Shown: positions 34,061 through 41,241 of the stretch, piece by piece
Position numbering within the stretch: position 1 is the stretch's first letter
How the letters are laid out: the number at the start of each line of letters is the position of its first letter
From: Nonomuraea guangzhouensis
GTDB taxonomy: Bacteria > Actinomycetota > Actinomycetes > Streptosporangiales > Streptosporangiaceae
Assembly (NCBI RefSeq): GCF_019396345.1
Contig: NZ_JAHKRM010000012.1
Coordinates: 186,001-250,000 of the forward strand
Length of the DNA: 64,000 nt
Direction of reading: 5' to 3'
Notes under the pieces: model-generated
Database searches by the model: none
What the model saw: the letters and a program-made list of their open reading frames with translations, nothing else
Told to the model about the DNA's origin: nothing
Program-made: the position numbers and the translations under genes

Positions 34061-36013
34061 TCAGGTGCGGGTCCAGCGTTGGTTGACGCCGCCGTTGCAG
34101 GTCCAGATGGTCAGCTTGGTGCCGTTGGCGGTGGCGCTGTTCGGCACGTCGAGGCACTTGTTCGCGCCGACCGCGGTGATGGTGCCGTCGGCGTTGAGTC
34201 GCCACTTCTGGTTGTTCTGGCCGTTGCAGTCCCAGATGATCACCGCGGTGCCGTCGGCCGTCCCCGCCCCGTTCACGTCCAGGCACTTGCCGCCGTACAC
34301 CTTCAGCTCACCCGCGGCGGTCGACGTCCACTGCTGGTTCGACTGACCGTTGCAGTCCCAGATCTGCACCTGCGTGCCGTTGGTCTGTGAAGCGTTCGGG
34401 ACGTCGAGGCATCTGTTGGCGTTGACGTTGCGCAGCACCGTGGCGGATCCGCCGCCGCCCGAGTTGATCTGCCCGTTGAAGGTGAGCTTCACGACGTACG
34501 CGAGGGCGGAGTATGGCTGATTCGGTAACGTGATGTGCAGGCCGCTGGAGTCCTGACCACGCGTCGGCAGGTTGACGTACGTGCCGGCCGTGTCGCCGAT
34601 CATCTCCACCTTCTCGAGGTTGGTCAGGCTGACCTTGCCGGTGCCCAGCGACGCGAGGTGGAGGGTCGCGCCGTTGCCGGGCCATCCGAGCACTGTCGCG
34701 TACAGGACGGTGTTGTCCTTGCTGCGGGTGTAGCGGATGTCCTGCGCCGTGCCGGGACGTGGTGTGGTGAACGAGCCGCCGCCCATTTTGGTCGGGCCTT
34801 CGCCGTAGGTGGTCCAGGCGCGGGTGGAGTAGATCGACTCGCCATTGCGCCGCAGGTAGGTGCCGAAGGCGTTCAGCACGTCTTTCTGGCCCTGAGGAAT
34901 CGTGCCGTTGATCATGGGCGAGATGTTGAGCAGCATGTTGCCGTTCTTGCTCACCCGGTCGATCAGCGAGTGGAGCATCGCGGGCGCGCTGTAATAGCCG
35001 ATCCCGTTGGTGTAGGACCAGCTCGAGCTGCTGATGGCGTCATCGGTCAGCCAATAGGGGTATTGGAGGTCGCCGGGACCGCCGCGCTCGTAGTCGAAGA
35101 CCTCGCCTCTGTTGTTGAAGCCGTCCTTGTAGGTGGCCACGACCTCCTTGCCCCACGAGTTGGCCTGGTTGTAGTAGTACGACAGGAAGTTGAGCCGCTG
35201 CGCCTCGTCGACCCGGGTGAGGTTGAAGTCCTGCCACAGGATGTCCGGCTGGGCCTTGTCGACGACCTCCTTCAGCTTGTCGTACCAGAGCTGGTTCTCC
35301 GCGGCCGAGCCGAGCTGTCCGTAGAGCTTCTTCAGCGACGTGGTGGGCTGCGCCGGCACGTGGTCGTAGTAGCCGGTGAAGTTGTAGGCGTGGTGCATCG
35401 CGACCAGCAGCTTCATGTTCTTGGCGCGGATCGCGTCGGCGAACAGCCGCAGCAGATCCAGCTGGGGGCCTCGGCCGGCCGAGTTCCACTCGTTGACCTG
35501 GCTGTTCCACATCGAGAAGCCGTCGTGGTGCTCGGCCACCGGACCGGCGAACCTGGCGCCGGAGTCGGCGACCAGTTGGGCCCACTCGTTCGGGTCGAAG
35601 GTGCCGCCCGCGGACTTCAGACGTGGGGCGAACTGCACCAAGTTGCCTGCCTTGTCGCGGGCGCCGTCGATGAAGTTGTTGTACGGCCACACGGAGGGGT
35701 CGCCGTAGGTGTTCTTGTGAAAGGTGTTGGCGGCCTGCCCCGAGATGTACATGTTGCGCGGATACCACTCGCTGCTGTACTGAGGGGTGGCGAAGGCCCC
35801 CCAGTGCCAGTAGATGCCGAACTTCGCGTCCTGGAACCATTCCGGGGCGGCTGGATGCTGGTCCACCGACGCCCACGTCGGCTGGTAGACGGCGGGCGCG
35901 GCCATGGCGGAGCCGGTCAGGGCGGGGGCGGTGAGGAGGGCTGCTCCGGTGAGCAGAGCGGTGCCGGCAAGGGCGGTGCGTCTGCGGAGCGCCGACAGCT
36001 GGTTGGGGAACAC
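34061..36013 (-). CDS. Secreted GH29 alpha-L-fucosidase with C-terminal CBM13
   Basis: 650 residues from GTG 36011-36013 with AGGAG 6 bases upstream. Signal about 1-38; GH29 TIM barrel (KFGIYWHWGAFA, AEHHDGFSMWNS) with the likely nucleophile Asp262 in DILWQDFNLTR, then a beta-sandwich and a CBM13 module (about 523-650). It removes fucose from plant glycans such as xyloglucan, RG-II or arabinogalactan. The divergent intergenic region (36014-36603) carries four palindromes shared with the SGNH esterase gene. Confidence 0.92.
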   Translation of the reverse strand: MFPNQLSALRRRTALAGTALLTGAALLTAPALTGSAMAAPAVYQPTWASVDQHPAAPEWFQDAKFGIYWHWGAFATPQYSSEWYPRNMYISGQAANTFHKNTYGDPSVWPYNNFIDGARDKAGNLVQFAPRLKSAGGTFDPNEWAQLVADSGARFAGPVAEHHDGFSMWNSQVNEWNSAGRGPQLDLLRLFADAIRAKNMKLLVAMHHAYNFTGYYDHVPAQPTTSLKKLYGQLGSAAENQLWYDKLKEVVDKAQPDILWQDFNLTRVDEAQRLNFLSYYYNQANSWGKEVVATYKDGFNNRGEVFDYERGGPGDLQYPYWLTDDAISSSSWSYTNGIGYYSAPAMLHSLIDRVSKNGNMLLNISPMINGTIPQGQKDVLNAFGTYLRRNGESIYSTRAWTTYGEGPTKMGGGSFTTPRPGTAQDIRYTRSKDNTVLYATVLGWPGNGATLHLASLGTGKVSLTNLEKVEMIGDTAGTYVNLPTRGQDSSGLHITLPNQPYSALAYVVKLTFNGQINSGGGGSATVLRNVNANRCLDVPNASQTNGTQVQIWDCNGQSNQQWTSTAAGELKVYGGKCLDVNGAGTADGTAVIIWDCNGQNNQKWRLNADGTITAVGANKCLDVPNSATANGTKLTIWTCNGGVNQRWTRT

Positions 36014-36201
36014 GCTGTCTCCTGGGTTGTGGCGGTGACTGGGTAAGAGAGACATGTGGGGAGACCTCGGTGCTCCACGGCCGGTCCATCGCCGGACGCA
36101 TCACAGCCGAGGGCTCCTGCCGCTCACCACCGACTCCGGCAGAGGTAGCCGCCTTGCGGACTAAGTGTGGAAATCACCGCGAAACATGTCAAGGCCGCTG
36201 A

Positions 36202-36213
36202 CGAATCGATTCG
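36202..36213. promoter_or_regulatory. CGAATCGATTCG operator (copy 1)
   Basis: Perfect 12-base palindrome in the GH29/SGNH divergent promoter. The same GAATCGATTC core recurs at 36566-36575, 52734-52743 and 56472-56481, always just upstream of a CAZyme-type gene. Confidence 0.75.
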
Positions 36214-36251
36214 ATCGGATGACCGGCGCCCAGGGGCCACGGCGCCACGGG

Positions 36252-36266
36252 GATGAACGTTTCATC
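36252..36266. promoter_or_regulatory. GATGAA-nnn-TTCATC operator (copy 1)
   Basis: GATGAACGTTTCATC. The reverse complement of this exact 15-mer occurs at 52898-52912; a relative is at 53775-53789. Confidence 0.6.
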
Positions 36267-36451
36267 ACTTCGGCCCGTCGCGACAGTGCGGCCGCACCGA
36301 GTCAGGCCAGATCAGGCCACTTCGGCGCGCGGCGGATCCCGTGACGGAGGAGGTCAGGGCCCTTGACGGATCGTCTCGCGTCATATTTGCTCCGCCACAC
36401 CACCACCGCAGTCGGCCCGAAGGGAAGGAGCGCTGCATTCACCCCGAGTGA

Positions 36452-36465
36452 TGTTAACGCTAACA
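36452..36465. promoter_or_regulatory. TGTTAACGCTAACA operator
   Basis: One base off a perfect palindrome and of the same type as the GH43 operator at 30511-30524. It lies about 150 bases upstream of the SGNH esterase. Confidence 0.6.
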
Positions 36466-36564
36466 AGAGATGTTGAGGAGCCGCCGGCGTGGTGTGCCGG
36501 AAACCCTGCCACCCGCGTTCGTTGGCGAGAAGGTTGAGGATGTGGCGTGTTATCGCGAACGGTT

Positions 36565-36576
36565 CGAATCGATTCA
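36565..36576. promoter_or_regulatory. CGAATCGATTCa operator (copy 2)
   Basis: The full GAATCGATTC core lies 28 bases before the TTG start chosen for the SGNH esterase. It is a reason to prefer that start over the GTG at 36547, which would put the operator inside the gene. Confidence 0.65.
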
Positions 36577-36603
36577 GCCCGCACGACGACATTCGTCGAG
36601 CGG

Positions 36604-37731
36604 TTGAGCAGGCGTACGTGGGGACGATGGTGGGCCGCCGCGCTGATGGTCGTGGCCTTGGTGGTAGCGGGCACGACGATGGGCGCGGGGACCGCCGACG
36701 CGGAGTCCAACGGCGGGGTGCGGGTCATGCCGCTGGGCGACTCGATCACCGAGGGCACGCAGGTGCCGGGCGGGTACCGGATCGGGTTGTGGCAGCGCCT
36801 GGCCGCCGGCCGCTACACGGTCGACTTTGTCGGGTCACAGTTCAACGGGCCGGGCAGCCTGGGCGACCACGATCATGAGGGCCATCCCGGGTGGCGGATC
36901 GACCAGATCGACGCGAACATCGCCGGCTGGCTGCGTACGTACACACCGCGCACAGTGCTGCTGCACATCGGCACCAACGATGTCCTGCAGAACTACAACG
37001 TGGCCGGTGCCCCGCAACGGCTGTCCACGCTGATCGACCACATCACCACAGCAGTGCCCAACGCGGACGTCTTCGTCGCCACCATCATCCCGCTGTCCAA
37101 CTCCGGCCAGGAGTCGGCCGGCCGCACCTTCAACGCGGCGATCCCCGGCATCGTGCAGAGCAAGGTGAACAGCGGCAAACATGTCCACCTGGTCGACATG
37201 CACAGCAAGCTGACCACCTCCGACCTGATCGACGGCATCCACCCCACCGCCGGCGGCTACGACAAGATGGCCGCCGCCTGGTACGACGCGCTTCAGTCGG
37301 TACCGGGCAGCATCGGCCAGCCGGGGGGCGGCACTCCGACCCCTGGTGCGGGCGCGATCAGGGGTGTGGGGTCGGGCCGGTGTCTTGACGTCTCCGGCGG
37401 CTCGCAGGCGAACGGCGCGCAGGCGCAGATCTGGGACTGCAACGGCCAGGCCAACCAGCAGTGGACGGCGACCGCGAGCGGTGAGCTGCGGGTCTACGGC
37501 GGCAAGTGCCTGGATGTGTACAACCAGGGCACCGCCGACGGCGCCAACGTCATCATCTGGGACTGCAACGGCCAGAACAACCAGCAGTGGCGCCTCAACG
37601 CCGACGGCAGCATCACCGCCGTCGGGGCGAACAAGTGCCTGGACGTGCCGAACTACTCCACCGCCAACGGCGTCAGACTCCAGATCTGGTCCTGCAACGG
37701 CGGCGCCAACCAGCGTTGGACCCGCACCTGA
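36604..37731 (+). CDS. Secreted SGNH/GDSL esterase (CE3-like) with C-terminal CBM13
   Basis: 375 residues from TTG 36604; the frame is open from GTG 36547, but that would give an overlong n-region. Signal about 1-32. SGNH hydrolase blocks are clear: MPLGDSITEG (Ser), HIGTNDV (GxND) and LIDGIHPTAGGY (Asp and His). It probably deacetylates xylan or a similar polymer. A CBM13 module (about 252-375) follows a short Gly/Pro linker; its DNA is nearly identical over long runs to that of the next gene. Confidence 0.87.
   Translation: MSRRTWGRWWAAALMVVALVVAGTTMGAGTADAESNGGVRVMPLGDSITEGTQVPGGYRIGLWQRLAAGRYTVDFVGSQFNGPGSLGDHDHEGHPGWRIDQIDANIAGWLRTYTPRTVLLHIGTNDVLQNYNVAGAPQRLSTLIDHITTAVPNADVFVATIIPLSNSGQESAGRTFNAAIPGIVQSKVNSGKHVHLVDMHSKLTTSDLIDGIHPTAGGYDKMAAAWYDALQSVPGSIGQPGGGTPTPGAGAIRGVGSGRCLDVSGGSQANGAQAQIWDCNGQANQQWTATASGELRVYGGKCLDVYNQGTADGANVIIWDCNGQNNQQWRLNADGSITAVGANKCLDVPNYSTANGVRLQIWSCNGGANQRWTRT
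37362..37600 (+). repeat. CBM13-coding DNA shared with GH27 and beta-helix genes
   Basis: The stretch coding for the first two lectin repeats is almost identical to 39070-39310 and, in its first half, to about 56042-56190. Only scattered base differences are visible, far fewer than expected from protein divergence of separate enzymes. The three together suggest exchange of a lectin cassette. Confidence 0.8.
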
Positions 37732-37870
37732 CCCATGACGGCCGGCCGTCCTCTCCGCGTCCGCGATGTGCGAGGGCAGAGCGACCCGGCCCCTCAGGTG
37801 AACCTTCCAGAACCCCCGGTGGAGATCGCCCGGGAGATCTTCACGACACCCCGGTAGGCAGAGGAATCAG

Positions 37871-39439
37871 ATGCGCAGAATTCTTGGCTTAGCAGTGGCG
37901 GCGGTACTCGCAGCCGCCTCCATCGTCGCGATCAGCGCTGAGACGGCCGCCGCCCTCGACAACGGCCTGGCCCGCACGCCCCAGATGGGCTGGAACGACT
38001 GGAACAGCTTCGGCTGCAACGTCAACGACGGCCTGATCCGTCAGACGGCCGACGTCATGGTCTCCAGCGGCATGGCGGCGGCGGGCTACACCTACGTCAA
38101 CATCGACGACTGCTGGTCCACCAAGAACCGCAACTCCAACGGTGACCTGGTGCCGGATCCGCAGAAGTTCCCCAACGGCATCAAGGCCCTGGCTGACTAC
38201 GTCCACTCCAAGGGGCTCAAGCTCGGCATCTACTCCTCGGCCGGAACCACGACGTGCGCGGGGTACCCGGCCAGCCTGGGCAACGAGCGGCGGGACGCGG
38301 CCCTGTGGGCGTCCTGGGGTATCGACTACCTGAAGTACGACAACTGCGGTGACCACCAGGGCCGGAACGGGCAGCAGCGGTACACGGCCATGCGGGACGC
38401 ACTGGCCGCCACCGGTCGTCCGATCGTGTACAGCCTGTGCAACTGGGGGCAGGAGAGCGTGTGGACGTGGGGGATGCCTGTGGGCAACTCCTGGCGCAAC
38501 ACCGGCGACATCGCGGCGAACTGGAACTCGATCACGGGCATCCTGGACCAGCAGGTCGGGCTCGACGCGTACTCGGGCCCGGGCGGGTGGAACGACCCGG
38601 ACATGCTGGAGGTGGGCGTCGGCGGGGTGACGGGGACCGAGGGCCGCGCGCACTTCAGCCTGTGGTCGCTGCTGAACGCGCCGCTCATCGCCGGAAACGA
38701 CATCCGTACGATGAGCGCCGACACGCGCACGATCCTCACCAACACCGAGGTCATCGCGGTCAACCAGGACTGGGGCGGCAGGCAGGGCCACAAGATCAGC
38801 GACAACGGCAACCTGGAGGTCTGGCGCAAGCCGATGTCGAACGGCTCGGTCGCGGTCGTGCTGCTCAACCGGGGCACCTCCACGTCGACGGTCTCCACCA
38901 CCGCCTCAGCCCTGGGGTTGGGGTCCGCGTCCTCCTACTCGGTGCGCGACCTGTGGGCGCACACGACGTCCTCCTCATCCGGGACGATCAGCGCGTCGGT
39001 CCCCGGACACGGGGCGGCCATGTACGTCGTGACCGGAGGGGGCATCGTCACGCCTCCGCCCACGGGTGCGATCAAGGGTGTGGGGTCGGGCAGGTGTCTC
39101 GATGTCTCCGGCGCCTCGCAGGCGAACGGCGCGCAGGCGCAGATCTGGGACTGCAACGGTCAGGCCAACCAGCAGTGGACGGCGACCGCGAGCGGTGAGC
39201 TGCGGGTCTATGGCGGCAAGTGCCTGGATGTATACAACCGGGGCACCGCCGACGGAACCAACGTCATCATCTGGGACTGCAACGGCCAGGACAACCAGCA
39301 GTGGCGCCTCAACGCCGACGGCACCATCACCGCGGTCGGCGCGAACAAGTGCCTGGACGTCAGCGGCACCGCCAACGGCACCAAGGCGCGCATCTGGACC
39401 TGCGCCGGAGGAACCAACCAGCGCTGGACCCGCAGCTGA
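37871..39439 (+). CDS. Secreted GH27 alpha-galactosidase with C-terminal CBM13
   Basis: 522 residues. Signal about 1-28. The GH27 barrel begins TPQMGWNDWNSFGC; nucleophile Asp157 is in YLKYDNCG and acid/base Asp213 in NSWRNTGDI, and SGPGGWNDPDMLEVG is present. A C-terminal beta domain (about 300-390) and a CBM13 module (about 400-522) follow. It removes alpha-galactose (or beta-L-arabinopyranose) from galactomannan or arabinogalactan. It lies 140 bases after the SGNH esterase on the same strand and may be cotranscribed. Confidence 0.94.
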   Translation: MRRILGLAVAAVLAAASIVAISAETAAALDNGLARTPQMGWNDWNSFGCNVNDGLIRQTADVMVSSGMAAAGYTYVNIDDCWSTKNRNSNGDLVPDPQKFPNGIKALADYVHSKGLKLGIYSSAGTTTCAGYPASLGNERRDAALWASWGIDYLKYDNCGDHQGRNGQQRYTAMRDALAATGRPIVYSLCNWGQESVWTWGMPVGNSWRNTGDIAANWNSITGILDQQVGLDAYSGPGGWNDPDMLEVGVGGVTGTEGRAHFSLWSLLNAPLIAGNDIRTMSADTRTILTNTEVIAVNQDWGGRQGHKISDNGNLEVWRKPMSNGSVAVVLLNRGTSTSTVSTTASALGLGSASSYSVRDLWAHTTSSSSGTISASVPGHGAAMYVVTGGGIVTPPPTGAIKGVGSGRCLDVSGASQANGAQAQIWDCNGQANQQWTATASGELRVYGGKCLDVYNRGTADGTNVIIWDCNGQDNQQWRLNADGTITAVGANKCLDVSGTANGTKARIWTCAGGTNQRWTRS

Positions 39440-39482
39440 CCTGCCGCACCACCGACGGATGCACAGTGATGAAGGAAAGGGT

Positions 39483-39602
39483 CTGAAACTTTCAGGTCGA
39501 CCGTCCCTTGCGACAGGGGCGGTCGAAAGTTTCGGTGCCCATCGTAGATGGCTGGGGGCCTGTAGTGCCGAAGGTGGCAGCCAAATGTATCCGAAACTTT
39601 TA
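39483..39602. promoter_or_regulatory. Three GAAAnTTTC boxes upstream of GH10 xylanase
   Basis: CTGAAACTTTCAG (39483-39495, perfect), CGAAAGTTTCG (39524-39534, perfect) and CGAAACTTTTA (39592-39602, one arm degraded). They are followed at 39611-39616 by TTGACA, a good -35 hexamer, and a fourth half-site TTTCGGAA. This is the known xylanase operator type of streptomycetes, with unusual copy number. Confidence 0.75.
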
Positions 39603-39712
39603 GACCCGCCTTGACAATGTTTCGGAAGTATTTCCACACTGAGTCACCAAGCGACGCCTTGGTGGTGGGCGCGTGTTCCCCGTTTCCGTATTTCAGACAT
39701 GGAGGCTCAGGC

Positions 39713-41173
39713 ATGGGCGCAAATGCCATACCCCCGCCTGGAACCAGGTGGCCCCTGACCGTCGGTGCTCTCTGCGTGCTCGCCATGATCGTGGCGCTGG
39801 TGGCGCCGCTTCGCGCCGATGCCGCGGCCAGCACGCTCGGCGCGGCGGCCGCGCAGAGCGGGCGGTACTTCGGTGCCGCCATCAGTGCGGGCCGGCTCGG
39901 CGACTCGCAGTACACCACCATCGCGAGCCGCGAGTTCAGCATGGTGACGGCCGAGAACGAGATGAAGATCGACGCCACCGAGCCCAACCGGGGCCAGTTC
40001 AACTTCGGCAACGGCGACCGCATCTACAACTGGGCCGTGCAGAACGGCAAGCGGGTGCGCGGGCACACGCTGGCCTGGCACTCCCAGCAGCCCGGCTGGA
40101 TGCAGTCGCTGTCGGGCGGCAGCCTGCGCCAGGCCATGATCGACCACATCAACGGTGTCATGGCCCACTACAAGGGCAAGATCTACGCCTGGGACGTGGT
40201 CAACGAAGCCTACTCCGACAGCGGCGGCGGGCGGCGCGACTCCAACCTGCAGCGCACCGGCAACGACTGGATCGAGGTGGCCTTCCGCACCGCGCGCGCC
40301 GCCGATCCGGCCGCCAAGCTCTGCTACAACGACTACAACATCGACAACTGGACCTGGGCCAAGACCCAGGGCGTCTACAACATGGTCCGCGACTTCAAGC
40401 AGCGCGGCGTGCCGATCGACTGCGTGGGCCTGCAGTCGCACTTCAACGGCAACAGCCCGTACAACAGCAACTACCGCACCACCATCTCCAGCTTCGCCGC
40501 CCTCGGGGTGGACGTGCAGATCACCGAGCTGGACATCCAGGGCGGCTCTCCGCAGACCTACGCCGCCGTGACGAACGACTGCCTGGCAGTGGCCCGTTGC
40601 GCCGGCATCACGGTGTGGGGGGTGCGCGACCAGGACTCCTGGCTCGGCGCCGGCGCCAGCCCGCTGCTGTTCAACGGCGGCAACAAGAAGCCCGCCTACG
40701 ACGCGGTCCTCAACGCCCTCAACGCCGCCAACCCCGGCCCCACGCCCACGCCGACCCCGACGCCGACCCCGACGGCGCCCGGCGACAATAGTCAGATCAG
40801 GGGTGTGGCCTCCAGTCGCTGCCTGGACGTGCCCAACGCCTCGACCACGGATGGCACCCAGGTGCAGTTGTGGGACTGCAACGGCCAGACCAACCAGCAG
40901 TGGAGCTCGACCTCCGCGGGTGAGGTCAAGGTCTACGGCAACAAGTGCCTGGATGCCGGCGGCACCGGGAACGGCACGAAGGTGCAGATCTACAACTGCT
41001 GGGGCGGCGACAACCAGAAGTGGCGCGTCAACTCCGACGGGACCATCGTCGGCGTGCAATCCGGACGCTGCTTGGACGCCACCGGCGCGGGCACCGGCAA
41101 CGGCACCCGGATCCAGCTGTACGACTGCAACGGCCAGTCCAACCAGAAGTGGACCTGGAACGGAAGTTCCTGA
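39713..41173 (+). CDS. Secreted GH10 endo-beta-1,4-xylanase with C-terminal CBM13
   Basis: 486 residues from ATG 39713 (GGAGG 7 bases upstream). Signal about 1-38. GH10 barrel with acid/base Glu165 (WDVVNEAYS) and nucleophile Glu272 (ITELDIQ); GHTLAWHSQQPGW and LCYNDYNID are typical. A (PT) linker (about 346-356) leads to a CBM13 module (about 361-486), the same architecture as Streptomyces Xyn10A. It cuts the xylan backbone outside the cell, feeding the GH43, GH62 and GH54 enzymes. The triple GAAAnTTTC region indicates tight xylan induction. Confidence 0.96.
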   Translation: MGANAIPPPGTRWPLTVGALCVLAMIVALVAPLRADAAASTLGAAAAQSGRYFGAAISAGRLGDSQYTTIASREFSMVTAENEMKIDATEPNRGQFNFGNGDRIYNWAVQNGKRVRGHTLAWHSQQPGWMQSLSGGSLRQAMIDHINGVMAHYKGKIYAWDVVNEAYSDSGGGRRDSNLQRTGNDWIEVAFRTARAADPAAKLCYNDYNIDNWTWAKTQGVYNMVRDFKQRGVPIDCVGLQSHFNGNSPYNSNYRTTISSFAALGVDVQITELDIQGGSPQTYAAVTNDCLAVARCAGITVWGVRDQDSWLGAGASPLLFNGGNKKPAYDAVLNALNAANPGPTPTPTPTPTPTAPGDNSQIRGVASSRCLDVPNASTTDGTQVQLWDCNGQTNQQWSSTSAGEVKVYGNKCLDAGGTGNGTKVQIYNCWGGDNQKWRVNSDGTIVGVQSGRCLDATGAGTGNGTRIQLYDCNGQSNQKWTWNGSS

Positions 41174-41195
41174 AGCCGCGTCGGTAGGCCCATGA

Positions 41196-41229
41196 CTTCG
41201 CCGCAACCGGTAGACCGGTTGCGGCGAAG
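41196..41229. terminator. Bidirectional terminator between GH10 and GH95
   Basis: Perfect 16-base stem CTTCGCCGCAACCGGT / ACCGGTTGCGGCGAAG with a 2-base centre, between two convergent genes. Confidence 0.8.
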
Positions 41230-41241
41230 CGCGCGCCGGGC

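Noticed and set aside
36547..36603. GTG at 36547 as start of the SGNH esterase
   Set aside because: It would place the CGAATCGATTCa operator inside the coding region and give an overlong segment before the signal peptide; TTG 36604 is favoured, though not proven.
37738..37751. GACGGCCGGCCGTC palindrome after the SGNH stop
   Set aside because: It has no loop and lies in GC-rich DNA; it is more likely a chance palindrome than a terminator or operator.
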